Positions 27,407 through 35,746 of a stretch of DNA of 64,000 nt are shown in pieces. This DNA is from Algoriphagus sp. NG3 (lineage in GTDB: Bacteria > Bacteroidota > Bacteroidia > Cytophagales > Cyclobacteriaceae), in the NCBI RefSeq assembly GCF_034119865.1, contig NZ_CP139421.1, positions 3,879,001-3,943,000 on the forward strand, written 5' to 3'. The position numbers were made by a program, and so were the translations under genes. The first letter of the stretch is position 1. Every line of letters starts with the position of its first letter. Under the pieces are notes generated by a model that saw only the letters and a list, made by a program, of their open reading frames with translations, searched no databases and was not told where the DNA came from.

Positions 27407-28288
27407 ATGAGTGTACTAGTAAATAAAAATTCCAAGGTGATCGTCCAAGGATTCACCGGGTCTGAGGGTTCTTTTCACGCACAGCAAATGATCGAATACG
27501 GTACCAACGTAGTCGGCGGTGTAACTCCCGGTAAAGGAGGCTCGACTCATTTGGAGAAGCCTGTATTCAATTCTGTAGAAGAAGCAGTTCAAAAAACCGG
27601 TGCAGATACATCGATCATTTTCGTACCGCCTGCCTTCGCAGCGGATGCGATCATGGAAGCTGCTGACGCAGGTATCAAAGTGATCATCGCCATCACTGAG
27701 GGAATCCCAGTGGCTGATATGATGAGAGCCAAACCATATATTATCGAAAGAGGAGCTACGCTAATCGGCCCTAACTGCCCGGGCGTAATCACTCCGGGAG
27801 AAGCTAAAGTTGGTATCATGCCGGGCTTTGTCTTCAAAAAAGGAAGAATCGGTATCGTATCCAAGTCAGGAACGTTGACTTACGAAGCTGCTGATCAGGT
27901 GGCCAAAGCAGGACTTGGTGTCTCTACTGCTATCGGTATCGGTGGAGATCCTATCATCGGAACATCTACCAAGCAAGCGGTAAAATTACTTATGGAAGAT
28001 CCTGAGACTGATGCGATCGTGATGATCGGTGAGATCGGAGGAAACTACGAAGCTGAAGCTGCGAAGTGGATCAAAGAAAACGGCAACAAGAAGCCTGTAG
28101 TAGGTTTCATCGCCGGTCAAACTGCTCCTGCGGGACGTAGAATGGGCCATGCAGGTGCGATCATCGGCGGAGCTGACGATACGGCAGCTGCAAAAATGAG
28201 AATCATGAGAGAAAACGGAATTCACGTAGTAGATTCTCCGGCTGAGATCGGAGCTACCATGGCCCAGGCTTTGGGCGTGAATGCATAA
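27407..28288 (+). CDS. sucD: succinyl-CoA ligase (ADP/GDP-forming) subunit alpha
   Basis: 293 residues from the ATG at 27407, which follows the promoter; the open frame extends upstream over the kinase gene but is not coding there. It forms succinyl-phosphate and CoA in the citric acid cycle together with SucC, which is not adjacent here. CoA-binding Rossmann domain with [31 protein letters not shown] and [10 protein letters not shown]; the phosphorylated His248 lies in [12 protein letters not shown]. Codon choice looks strongly biased, as for a highly expressed gene. A terminator follows. Confidence 0.97.
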   Translation: MSVLVNKNSKVIVQGFTGSEGSFHAQQMIEYGTNVVGGVTPGKGGSTHLEKPVFNSVEEAVQKTGADTSIIFVPPAFAADAIMEAADAGIKVIIAITEGIPVADMMRAKPYIIERGATLIGPNCPGVITPGEAKVGIMPGFVFKKGRIGIVSKSGTLTYEAADQVAKAGLGVSTAIGIGGDPIIGTSTKQAVKLLMEDPETDAIVMIGEIGGNYEAEAAKWIKENGNKKPVVGFIAGQTAPAGRRMGHAGAIIGGADDTAAAKMRIMRENGIHVVDSPAEIGATMAQALGVNA

Positions 28289-28298
28289 TATTTGTTGG

Positions 28299-28322
28299 GT
28301 GTCGGGTGACCGATGTCGGATG
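28299..28322 (+). repeat. 24-bp intergenic repeat just after the sucD stop
   Basis: GTGTCGGGTGACCGATGTCG plus GATG. A 22/24 match lies inverted at 32640-32663, also directly between a stop codon (dctM) and its terminator. A weaker relative is at 28611-28628. Confidence 0.7.
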
Positions 28323-28327
28323 TTTTG

Positions 28328-28362
28328 AAGCCGCTTCGATTAAGTTCGGAGCGGTTTTTTTT
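28328..28362 (+). terminator. Rho-independent terminator of sucD
   Basis: CCGCT / AGCGG stem with a loop of about 12 nt followed by eight T. Confidence 0.75.
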
Positions 28363-28543
28363 ATAGTAGCAAGATGCAAGACATAAGTAGCAAGACCTGC
28401 TCATTGAAAGTGTCAAATAAATCCAATCCTGGATACGACCAATGGCACTTTGTTGGGTTAGCTAATATACCCTCTAGAGGAATATTCAAACAAAGCCTCC
28501 GTGAGTGTCTCATACGGATAAACGGGAAATAAAGCCCGTCGTC
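28363..28543. other. spacer between sucD terminator and sucD echo
   Basis: No gene. It contains two weak inverted repeats, AAAGTG..CACTTT (about 28406-28454) and ACGGG..CCCGT (28521-28540 region). It could be remnant DNA of the duplication or of a lost element. Confidence 0.35.
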
Positions 28544-28600
28544 ATGACACGAGCGGAAGCAGCAGCTACCATGGAGAAAGCTTTGGGCGTGATTGCATAA
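28544..28600 (+). pseudogene. decayed copy of the sucD 3' end
   Basis: The frame MTRAEAAATMEKALGVIA then TAA mirrors the sucD C-terminus ([17 protein letters not shown]). At DNA level GCTACCATGG, CTTTGGGCGTGA and TGCATAA are shared in the same order and spacing. The following bases (28611-28628) also resemble the repeat after the real sucD stop, so the copied unit includes the 3' flank. It is far too short to be functional SucD. Confidence 0.65.
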
Positions 28601-28670
28601 ATAACTGACAGGTGTCCGATGCTGGATGCCCGATTCCTGCCCTCAATGGAGGGCTTTAAAAAATTAGTGA

Positions 28671-29087
28671 CTACTTCTTAACTTCAGGATATTCTGAAAC
28701 CAACTTTCCTGACACAAGCCTAGCTATTGCGTGTCTTTCACCGGAAAGTCCATAAAACATATTTCTGGTTCCAAGAATCCATTTTGATTCAAAAATAACA
28801 TCGGTCGAAACAGGATCAACCACCACTAGTTTCCCCCTTCTATTTCCCAAACCTTTTTTCACAACACTCAGCTGTAGTATATAATCAACATCATCTTTGT
28901 CTGCAGTAATATTCAGAGAAGTCTTATCACTGAGGTAATGCTCCAACAGGTTAATAACTTCCATCTCATCCGCGTCTGGTTGATCAATCTGCTTTTCAAA
29001 TACTAACAACACATTTGAATCTTGAGCTAGCTGAGCATGGGCAGTTACGGAAAGAAAAGTGAAAATTAGAAGAGCTAGATTCTTCAT
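28671..29087 (-). CDS. secreted hypothetical protein
   Basis: 138 residues. Signal peptide ending TAHAQ. Mature part: SNVLLVFEKQIDQPDADEME, DYILQLSVVKKGLGNRRGKL, VVVDPVSTDVIFESKWILG. The pattern of a nucleotide-free beta-sheet protein with DYILQL and FESKW is seen in small periplasmic proteins of Bacteroidota, but I cannot name a family. Monocistronic. Confidence 0.7.
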   Translation of the reverse strand: MKNLALLIFTFLSVTAHAQLAQDSNVLLVFEKQIDQPDADEMEVINLLEHYLSDKTSLNITADKDDVDYILQLSVVKKGLGNRRGKLVVVDPVSTDVIFESKWILGTRNMFYGLSGERHAIARLVSGKLVSEYPEVKK

Positions 29088-29434
29088 GGCTTTTATGGTT
29101 AAAGTTTAAATTTCATTAATAACCTTCCGGGTTATAAACCAAACACTAGACTGTTAAAAAGGCAACTAACTGCTTTTTAATTATTTAATATAAATATTAT
29201 ACGGCAAATATCTGCTATCGGTTGAGTTGAAACCTTCGATGAGCTCTGGGTATGGCTGTGAGTATTAAGGTATTCACCTGTGAATTATTCTTTCAAAGTC
29301 TATAACTCCTTATTGCCATTTTTCTTTCCAATCGGAATAATTATTTTGATGAATAGGGATTTCTTTATGCTCTATTTTACACTTTAAAGGCATTACCCTT
29401 TTTGTATTGAATACAAGTAACCAGTCAGAAGCAT
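29088..29434. other. intergenic stretch, no gene seen
   Basis: About 350 bp of AT-rich DNA upstream of the secreted protein gene and downstream of the toxin-antitoxin pair. No RNA, terminator with T run or repeat was recognised. Confidence 0.5.
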
Positions 29435-29734
29435 TTACAATTCAACCGTAATATGTAACTTCCCTCCTAATCCTTCCTCTATTACTTTTTTAAGGGTAGA
29501 AACACGGATATCACTTACCGCCCTTTCAATCTTCGAAATATACGTACGTTTAACGTTTAGCTTTTGAGCCAACTCCTCTTGAGTCATATCGGCCTTCGCT
29601 CTAGCGTCTTTCACCAACTCAGCAATCATAAATGCCTGTGCCTTTTCTTCAAAGCCTCTTCTGGATTCGCTTCCAATTTGACCATATTTCTGATCAAAAT
29701 GTTCGTTGATTGTCTTAGGATTCTTTTTCATCAT
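29435..29734 (-). CDS. HigA-type antitoxin, XRE helix-turn-helix
   Basis: 99 residues. A Cro/C1-type helix-turn-helix (MTQEELAQKLNVKRTYISKIE, written partly: TQEELAQKLNVKRTYISK) lies at about residues 48-75. It should bind and neutralise the upstream-encoded toxin and repress the operon. Its start lies inside the end of the toxin gene (20-bp overlap). Toxin first, antitoxin second is the HigBA order. Confidence 0.88.
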   Translation of the reverse strand: MMKKNPKTINEHFDQKYGQIGSESRRGFEEKAQAFMIAELVKDARAKADMTQEELAQKLNVKRTYISKIERAVSDIRVSTLKKVIEEGLGGKLHITVEL

Positions 29735-30044
29735 AATACTCCTTTCTAAGTCTACGTGCTCTTTCTATTTCTACTTTGGGCGTTTTCTGACTTTTCTTTT
29801 GAAATCCGTTTAAAAGAATGACCAGTTTTCCATCATCAAAAAAACAAAATACCCGATATATGTCACTTCCTACTTTTATCCTAATCTCATAAATACCATC
29901 TTCAATATGCTTGAAGAATTTTTGAGGAATATGCTGAACATTCATCACTATGCTTAGCGCATAATCTATTTTGTCTTTAACAGACTTGCTCTGATGATTA
30001 TAAAAACTCCAGAAATAGTCTCGATAAACCTCGATTGTCCTCAT
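29715..30044 (-). CDS. HigB/Gp49-type toxin, RelE superfamily
   Basis: 109 residues, normal for PF05973 toxins. Diagnostic segments are HIEDGIYEIRIKVGSDIYRV, FCFFDDGKLVILLNGFQKKS and TPKVEIERARRLRKEYY, the conserved K..P..EI..A end. Such proteins cleave mRNA at the ribosome. First gene of the pair; promoter would be upstream of 30044. Confidence 0.9.
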   Translation of the reverse strand: MRTIEVYRDYFWSFYNHQSKSVKDKIDYALSIVMNVQHIPQKFFKHIEDGIYEIRIKVGSDIYRVFCFFDDGKLVILLNGFQKKSQKTPKVEIERARRLRKEYYDEKES

Positions 30045-30210
30045 TTTCTTAAAGCATAAAAGTAACTAATTGGTTTCTTTTTCCTTGAAAATTATAATTA
30101 TTTAAATTAATCATCTATCAATTCTCATCCTAATTAAGAGCTAAACGGCCCTTCAATTTTCAAATCTTCCAATTCGCCACGGCGAACAAGTTATTTCAAA
30201 TCCTAAACCT

Positions 30211-30218
30211 TACCTTTG
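30211..30218 (+). promoter_or_regulatory. candidate -7 element of the ABC-F gene
   Basis: TACCTTTG matches TAnnTTTG and lies 20 bp before the ATG at 30239. No good -33 TTTG is at the expected distance. Confidence 0.4.
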
Positions 30219-30238
30219 CGGATTCACTTCCAATACTT

Positions 30239-31870
30239 ATGATTTCAGTAGATAATGTCGCCGTCGTTCACAGCGGTTCCACACTCTTTAGCAATATATC
30301 TTTTGCCATCAACGAAACCGACAAAATAGCCCTTATGGGTAAAAACGGCGCCGGTAAATCCACCCTTTTAAAGATCATCGCAGGACAGACCAAGCCTAGT
30401 TCAGGCTCTGTATCTGCCCCCAAAGACTTTGTGGTGGCTTATCTTCCGCAACACCTACTGACATCGGACGATTGCTCCGTGATGGATGAAACTTCCAAAG
30501 CTTTCGCGTCCTACCTGAATATGAAGACGGAGATCGAGCGGATCAATGAGGAATTGACTGTGCGAACCGATTACGAATCGGATGAATATTACAAACTGAT
30601 CGAGCAGGTATCTGAACTTTCGGAGAAATTCTACGCCATAGAGGAAGTGAACTATGAAGCTGAAGTAGAGAAAGTATTGCTTGGCTTGGGTTTCGAGAGA
30701 GCAGATCTCACGCGCTCTACCTCGGAATTTTCCGGAGGATGGAGAATGCGGATTGAACTGGCGAAGATCCTCTTGCAAAAGCCTGATCTGATCCTTCTTG
30801 ATGAGCCTACCAACCACCTGGACATTGAATCTATTCAGTGGCTGGAAGATTTTCTTCTGAACAAGGCCAAAGCTGTAGTGGTGATTTCCCACGATAGGGC
30901 TTTTGTGGATAATATCACGACCCGCACCATTGAGATCACCATGGGACGGATGTACGATTACAAAGCGAAATACTCCCATTACCTAGAGCTACGAAAAGAA
31001 CGCCGCGAGCAACAGCAAAAGCACTACGAAGAGCAACAGGCTACTATAGCAGATATCCAAGGTTTTATCGACCGCTTCAAAGGCACCTACTCCAAAACAC
31101 TCCAAGTACAATCCCGGGTGAAAATGCTTGAGAAAATGGAGATCATCGAAGTGGATGAAGTGGATACTTCTGCATTGAAACTCCGGTTCCCTCCTTCCCC
31201 GAGATCAGGCAATTACCCTGTGATCGTGGAAGACATGAGTAAAAGCTATGACGATCACGTCGTATTCAAAAACGCTTCCATGACTATAGAGCGCGGTCAG
31301 AAGGTCTCATTCGTCGGTAAAAACGGTGAAGGTAAATCCACGATGATCAAGGCGATTATGGGAGAGATCGATTTTGAAGGCAAGTGCGAGTTGGGACACA
31401 ATTCCATGATCGGCTATTTTGCGCAGAATCAGGCTTCGCTCTTGGATGAAAGCCTGACTATCTTCGAAACCATCGATCATATCGCTGTAGGCGAGGTGCG
31501 CACCAAAGTGAAGGATATTTTGGGTGCATTTATGTTCAAGGGAGACGATATCAACAAGAAGGTCAAGGTGCTTTCCGGCGGAGAAAAAACCCGGTTGGCA
31601 ATGATCAAGCTGCTTTTGGAGCCTGTAAACTTGCTGATTCTCGATGAGCCTACAAACCATCTGGATATGAAGACAAAGGATATCATTAAGGATGCTTTGA
31701 AAGCCTTTGACGGCACGCTGATCATCGTATCTCACGATAGAGACTTCTTGGATGGCTTGGTCACCAAAGTATTTGAGTTCGGAAATAAGAGGGTAAAAGA
31801 GCACTTCGAAGACATCAACGGCTTCCTAAGAAATAAGAAAATTGAGAATTTGAAGGAAGTGGAGAGGTAG
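30239..31870 (+). CDS. ABC-F family ATPase (translation factor type)
   Basis: 543 residues, two ABC domains without membrane segments. First domain: Walker A GKNGAGKSTLLK (about 35-46), signature FSGGWRMRIELAK, Walker B LILLDEPTNHLDIES. Charged linker with a long helix (RKERREQQQKHYEEQQATI). Second domain: Walker A GKNGEGKSTMIK, signature LSGGEKTRLAM, Walker B LLILDEPTNHLDM. ABC-F proteins act on the ribosome (EttA, Uup, YbiT types) or give antibiotic protection; this looks like the YbiT/Uup housekeeping kind. The 7-bp tandem repeat starts immediately after its stop. Confidence 0.93.
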   Translation: MISVDNVAVVHSGSTLFSNISFAINETDKIALMGKNGAGKSTLLKIIAGQTKPSSGSVSAPKDFVVAYLPQHLLTSDDCSVMDETSKAFASYLNMKTEIERINEELTVRTDYESDEYYKLIEQVSELSEKFYAIEEVNYEAEVEKVLLGLGFERADLTRSTSEFSGGWRMRIELAKILLQKPDLILLDEPTNHLDIESIQWLEDFLLNKAKAVVVISHDRAFVDNITTRTIEITMGRMYDYKAKYSHYLELRKERREQQQKHYEEQQATIADIQGFIDRFKGTYSKTLQVQSRVKMLEKMEIIEVDEVDTSALKLRFPPSPRSGNYPVIVEDMSKSYDDHVVFKNASMTIERGQKVSFVGKNGEGKSTMIKAIMGEIDFEGKCELGHNSMIGYFAQNQASLLDESLTIFETIDHIAVGEVRTKVKDILGAFMFKGDDINKKVKVLSGGEKTRLAMIKLLLEPVNLLILDEPTNHLDMKTKDIIKDALKAFDGTLIIVSHDRDFLDGLVTKVFEFGNKRVKEHFEDINGFLRNKKIENLKEVER

Positions 31871-31947
31871 GGTCAGTGGTCAGTGGTCAGTGGTCAGTGG
31901 TCAGTGGTCAGTGGTCAGTGGTCAGTGGTCAGTGGTCAGTGGTCAGT
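31871..31947 (+). repeat. perfect 7-bp tandem repeat, 11 copies of GGTCAGT
   Basis: Eleven identical GGTCAGT units fill 77 bp starting directly after the TAG of the ABC-F gene. Perfect short repeats of this kind are prone to slippage, so copy number probably varies between isolates. Confidence 0.97.
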
Positions 31948-31999
31948 TAGGCTAACTTTGATTCGGACACAAGGTTTGGCTTTATTAAAAATTAAAAAG

Positions 32000-32335
32000 T
32001 TAATCCAGTATTTTCACCTGATCAATTAGGACTTTTAGTTCTTTATCAGAAAGGGAATTTTTGTCCGATTTATCGTAAATATCCAATAAGTAAATCCTAT
32101 TTTTTAGCAACTTCAAAAAAGTAATTACTCTAGCTCCTCCCGATTTCCCTTTACCTTTTGAGGAAATTACAAGGCGTATTTTGAAACAATCTTTACCAAG
32201 TGGCTTACCCAACTTGGGGTTTTTATTTAAATGAGAAATTAGAGACTTCAATTCTTCTTTAACCGACCTATGTTTTTTGGCAATTTTTTTCAGGTTTTTC
32301 TCAAAAGAAGTTGTCGCCAGAATCTCAAAGCTCAT
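32000..32335 (-). CDS. RelE/ParE-family toxin
   Basis: 111 residues. N-terminal FEKNLKKIAKKHRSVKEELK helix, then GKPLGKDCFKIRLVISSKGKGKSGGARV and the terminal strand NRIYLLDIYDKSDK, a typical RelE-superfamily layout. Predicted mRNA interferase or gyrase-poisoning toxin. Its start overlaps the end of the antitoxin gene by 11 bp; here antitoxin comes first, the opposite order to the pair at 29.4-30.0 kb. Confidence 0.85.
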   Translation of the reverse strand: MSFEILATTSFEKNLKKIAKKHRSVKEELKSLISHLNKNPKLGKPLGKDCFKIRLVISSKGKGKSGGARVITFLKLLKNRIYLLDIYDKSDKNSLSDKELKVLIDQVKILD

Positions 32336-32528
32336 TCAATACATCGTCTACACTTTTAAGTTTTTTCACACCCTTTTCATGAGAATCCACGTCCTCAAAA
32401 GCATCCAAGATTCGCTTGATCATCTCGCTTTTTGATTGTGACCTGATAGAAATTAATTCCAAATCAGCCAAATCATTTAGAATGCCTTTGACTTTTGGAT
32501 TTAAAATATCAATAGTTATAGATTCCAT
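32325..32528 (-). CDS. small antitoxin of the RelE/ParE pair
   Basis: 67 residues, acidic: MESITIDILNPKVKGILNDL, then a helical SKSEMIKRILDAFEDVDSHE and VKKLKSVDDVLNEL. No clear DNA-binding motif. Identified by its size, composition and overlap with the toxin gene. Confidence 0.78.
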   Translation of the reverse strand: MESITIDILNPKVKGILNDLADLELISIRSQSKSEMIKRILDAFEDVDSHEKGVKKLKSVDDVLNEL

Positions 32529-32592
32529 TGCCTTATGATTTTGTTATTTACAATTTACGATAATCTTCAATAAAAGATCAAAAAGCCAAAAC

Positions 32593-32624
32593 AAAAAGCG
32601 GCAGTCCTAAAACTGCCGCTTTTT
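32593..32624 (-). terminator. bidirectional terminator downstream of dctM
   Basis: Perfect 13-bp stem AAAAAGCGGCAGT / ACTGCCGCTTTTT with a 6-nt loop and T runs on both strands. It can end the TRAP operon; it also lies upstream of the antitoxin gene. Confidence 0.92.
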
Positions 32625-32639
32625 GCCCTGGTCATCGGT

Positions 32640-32663
32640 CATCCTACATCTGTCACCCGACAC
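32640..32663 (-). repeat. 24-bp intergenic repeat between dctM stop and terminator
   Basis: Reverse complement reads GTGTCGGGTGACAGATGTAG plus GATG, 22/24 identical to 28299-28322, in the same place relative to stop codon and terminator. Confidence 0.7.
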
Positions 32664-32664
32664 T

Positions 32665-33960
32665 TTAAACCCCGAACACTCTCGGGAGCCAAAGGGTGAT
32701 CTCTGGGAAAAGCATAATAAGGATCAACGCCAACACCATTGCAAAGTAGAATGGCAGCATGGGTTTCAGGATTTTCTGGATGGTGGTCTGAGCTACTCCT
32801 ACACCGATAAAGAGTATTGATCCTACAGGAGGTGTACACAGTCCAATACACAGATTGAGCACCATCATGATCCCAAAGTGCACAGGATCTATCCCCAAAG
32901 CGGTCACTACAGGCAAGAAAATAGGAGTAAAAATCAATACTGCCGGAGTCATATCCATAAAGATCCCCACAAAAAGCAATAGCAGATTAATCATAATCAG
33001 GATCACAAATATATTGTCACTCAATCCCAAGAGGGCATTGGAAATATTCTGCGGAATCTCTTCGCTGGACATCACCCAAGACATCGCCATGGAAGTTGCA
33101 ATAAGTAGCATTACCACTGCGGTGGTTTCTGCAGACTTCAAAAGTACTGAAGGTAGATCCTTCACTTTCAGTTCACGATATACCAGGGATAAAACCAGAG
33201 AATAAACAACTGCAATGGCCGAAGCTTCGGTGGCAGTAAATACCCCTCCGATGATCCCTCCTATCACGACGATCAAAAGAAACAAACTTGGGACCGCATC
33301 CCAGAAGGTTTTTAGGATCACTTTGAATGTAGAACCTTCGCCGGCTGGCAACTTATGAATCCTCACCATGACAGCGGCTGTCACCATCAGCAAGACACCC
33401 ACTAATAATCCAGGGAGATAACCAGCGACAAACAAAGCCGCAACTGAAACGCCACCAGAAGCCAAGGAATATACGATCAAGACATTGGAAGGAGGTATGA
33501 TCAACCCTGTAGTGGAAGAAGTAATATTCACAGCTGCTCCCAGTTCTTTGGGATAGCCTTCTTTTTCCATTCTTTTGCCCAAAATACCTCCCATGGAAGA
33601 TGCCGCAGCTACTGCAGAACCTGCTATCGCTCCCATCAGCATAGCGGCTATAATATTCACATGCAGCAAGCCGCCCCGCATCCGGCCCGTAAGGGCTTTA
33701 GCAAATTCAATCAGGCGATTGGCAATACCTCCACGGTTCATCAATTCACCCGCAAGGATGAAAAATGGAATTGCCAACAGGGAAAAACTATCCAAACCTG
33801 TTCCCATCCGCTGTGCGATGGTGGTGATAGCCGGCATGGTCTGAACCGTCACCATCAAGGTCAGCATGCTCGAAAGTCCAAGACTCCAAGCCACCGGCAC
33901 CCCTATACCCAAAAAGAATAAAAAGGAAAGCACTAATACTAATACGCTCAATACCTCCAT
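32665..33960 (-). CDS. dctM: TRAP transporter large permease subunit
   Basis: 431 residues with about twelve membrane helices. DctM landmarks: GIGVPVAWSLGLSSMLTLMV at the start, IPFFILAGELMNRGGIANRL, GSAVAAASSMGGIL, and LCIGLCTPPVGSILFIGVGV near the end. It couples sodium entry to uptake of an acidic substrate delivered by DctP. It starts within the dctQ stop (TAATG). The pectin and uronate genes nearby suggest hexuronates or small oligogalacturonides; the substrate is inferred. Confidence 0.94.
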   Translation of the reverse strand: MEVLSVLVLVLSFLFFLGIGVPVAWSLGLSSMLTLMVTVQTMPAITTIAQRMGTGLDSFSLLAIPFFILAGELMNRGGIANRLIEFAKALTGRMRGGLLHVNIIAAMLMGAIAGSAVAAASSMGGILGKRMEKEGYPKELGAAVNITSSTTGLIIPPSNVLIVYSLASGGVSVAALFVAGYLPGLLVGVLLMVTAAVMVRIHKLPAGEGSTFKVILKTFWDAVPSLFLLIVVIGGIIGGVFTATEASAIAVVYSLVLSLVYRELKVKDLPSVLLKSAETTAVVMLLIATSMAMSWVMSSEEIPQNISNALLGLSDNIFVILIMINLLLLFVGIFMDMTPAVLIFTPIFLPVVTALGIDPVHFGIMMVLNLCIGLCTPPVGSILFIGVGVAQTTIQKILKPMLPFYFAMVLALILIMLFPEITLWLPRVFGV

Positions 33961-34448
33961 TACACAGTAGATTTAACAGTTGTCAAAAATTTAATTGCAA
34001 CGAGCTGGTAGTAAATCACCAAAAGCCCGCTGAAAGGAATGATCCCATAGATATAAGCGAGTGGAATCTGCAGCACAGCTGATTTCTGTTCCAGCACAAA
34101 AGTCAGATAAACCAGATTAGATCCTCCAATCACCATCACCACCAGTCCGAACACCAGGATACAGCAATTGATCAAAATCATCAGTTTGTCCTGGGCTTTT
34201 TCAGAAATCTTCGTCAGGAGAATATCTATCGCCAAGTGCTCATTTTTACCTGCTACATAGGCTGCTCCCAACATTCCTACCCAGATCAACATGTAGCGTG
34301 ACAGCTCATCAGTGAATGAACTTGGACTTTGGAATACATAGCGTGACACGACTTGCCAAGTCACATTGAGCACCATGAGGGCCATTAATATGACCAGAAG
34401 ATGGGCTATCCATTTATCCAGCTTTAGCTTGGTTAAAGGTGAAAACAT
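33960..34448 (-). CDS. dctQ: TRAP transporter small permease subunit
   Basis: 162 residues with four membrane helices. DctQ pattern: LLVILMALMVLNVTWQVVSRY, then SFTDELSRYMLIWVGMLGAAY and NEHLAIDILL. It pairs with DctM. It lies 24 bp after dctP and shares one base with the dctM start. Confidence 0.92.
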   Translation of the reverse strand: MFSPLTKLKLDKWIAHLLVILMALMVLNVTWQVVSRYVFQSPSSFTDELSRYMLIWVGMLGAAYVAGKNEHLAIDILLTKISEKAQDKLMILINCCILVFGLVVMVIGGSNLVYLTFVLEQKSAVLQIPLAYIYGIIPFSGLLVIYYQLVAIKFLTTVKSTV

Positions 34449-34472
34449 AGGTTTGATTCTTTGGGTTAATAG

Positions 34473-35459
34473 TTATTTTACTGCGCGGATTTCTTCCACT
34501 ATTTTATAGATTTCAGGCTGCTGTACTTTCAAAGCGCTGTACATAGACTCTACCGCCTCCCTGAACGGCTCCTTATCCGGATAGGTAATCGTCACACCAG
34601 CCTTCTCCAGCTCATTTAATGCCTCTTCTGTAGCTTCCGCCCAGATTTTATATTCGTAAACTGCAGATTCATCCGCTGCCTCCTGCAGCCATTGCTGCTC
34701 TTGCTCACTGAGGCTATTCCACACTTTAGTACTGACAATCATTACATCAGGCAAAGCTGTGTGCTCATCTATGCTATAAAACTTACACACCTCGTAATGC
34801 TTGGAAGTGTATAGACTAGGGGCATTGTTCTCAGCTCCATCTACTATTCCCTGCTGCAGGGCTGTATAAAGCTCCCCATACGATACAGGAGTAGGTGAAC
34901 CTCCCAGGCTTTTCACCATATTGGAAGCGGTATTGCTTTCCATGACCCTGATTTTCAGGCCTGCCAGATCCGAAGGTTTATCGACTGGTTTGGATTTAGT
35001 ATAAAAGCTACGCTTTCCTGCATCATAGTAGCACAGGCCTCTTAAAAGGTATTTTTCAGGATCAAGCAGCAGTTTCTTACCGATCTCCCCATTCAACACG
35101 GCCAACTGATGTGCATCGTCCCGAAATAGGTAGGGCATGCCAAATACCTGCATAGTCGGTGCAAATCCCTCCAAGGCAGCAGAAGATACTTTGGTCATCC
35201 CAAGGCTTCCTATCTGCAACAGCTCTACGAGCTCACGCTCACTTCCCAGCTGCTGGTTAGGATATACCTTTACGACCATCTTCCCTCCTGATTTTTCCTC
35301 TACTTTCTGAGCCAAAAACAACATGGCCTCATGGACAGGATGCGTAATCCCCAAGCCATGCCCAAGCTTAATTATCCGCTTATCCAGCGTAGCCTGGCAT
35401 GAAAAAATGAATGTGAAAAGAATACAAAAGAAAATAGGTTTAAGTTTTATGATTTTCAT
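34473..35459 (-). CDS. dctP: TRAP transporter substrate-binding protein (lipoprotein)
   Basis: 328 residues from the ATG at 35459. Signal peptide with a lipobox-like FTFIFSC (Cys21), so it is probably membrane-anchored rather than free. DctP family marks: GHGLGITHPVHEAMLFLAQK, YPNQQLGSERELVELLQIGS, the carboxylate-binding Arg in LAGLKIRVMES, and GIVDGAENNAPSLYTSKHYE. First gene of dctPQM. Its 5' flank is shared with the divergent altronate dehydratase gene and contains an operator-like palindrome. Confidence 0.93.
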   Translation of the reverse strand: MKIIKLKPIFFCILFTFIFSCQATLDKRIIKLGHGLGITHPVHEAMLFLAQKVEEKSGGKMVVKVYPNQQLGSERELVELLQIGSLGMTKVSSAALEGFAPTMQVFGMPYLFRDDAHQLAVLNGEIGKKLLLDPEKYLLRGLCYYDAGKRSFYTKSKPVDKPSDLAGLKIRVMESNTASNMVKSLGGSPTPVSYGELYTALQQGIVDGAENNAPSLYTSKHYEVCKFYSIDEHTALPDVMIVSTKVWNSLSEQEQQWLQEAADESAVYEYKIWAEATEEALNELEKAGVTITYPDKEPFREAVESMYSALKVQQPEIYKIVEEIRAVK

Positions 35460-35746
35460 GGGTCTATTGAACATACTACACAATAATAGGTCTTTCTAAG
35501 CTTATATGTAGGGTTGATTTACGGAATCGATTTAGTTGGGTCGATTATTTTCCGATTCCGGAGAAGATCCAAAATTCGGAGATCCTCAAAGCTAGTTCTG
35601 AACTTCTCTGACATGATGTTGACATGGACATAATTTGGTTTTAGTACAAATGCACAAATGTTTCAGTTTTTATTAATGATTTTCGTTAATTGCATGTGAA
35701 AGCTATACATTGCGCAATCGATTGCTCAATATAATGAATAATTACA
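35460..35746. other. divergent regulatory region dctP / uxaA
   Basis: 287 bp that must contain both promoters. An 8-bp inverted repeat CGGAATCG / CGATTCCG spans 35522-35560. A minus-strand -7 candidate (TAGCTTTG, complement of 35587-35594) has no good -33 partner. The LacI-like operator is at 35711-35728. Confidence 0.6.
35711..35728. promoter_or_regulatory. LacI-type operator before the altronate dehydratase gene
   Basis: TGCGCAATCGATTGCTCA, an 18-bp dyad centred on CG with 16 of 18 symmetric positions, 19-36 bp before the ATG. The 12-bp core GCAATCGATTGC recurs exactly at 48459-48470 and 62914-62925. A CG-centred palindrome of this size is typical of LacI-family regulators. A position over or just after the promoter suits repression relieved by a pectin-derived inducer. 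Confidence 0.7.

Noticed and set aside
31871..31947. Iteron-type replication origin
   Set aside because: Units are 7 bp and perfect with no replication initiator gene or AT-rich melting region in a fitting arrangement; simple slippage repeat is a better explanation.
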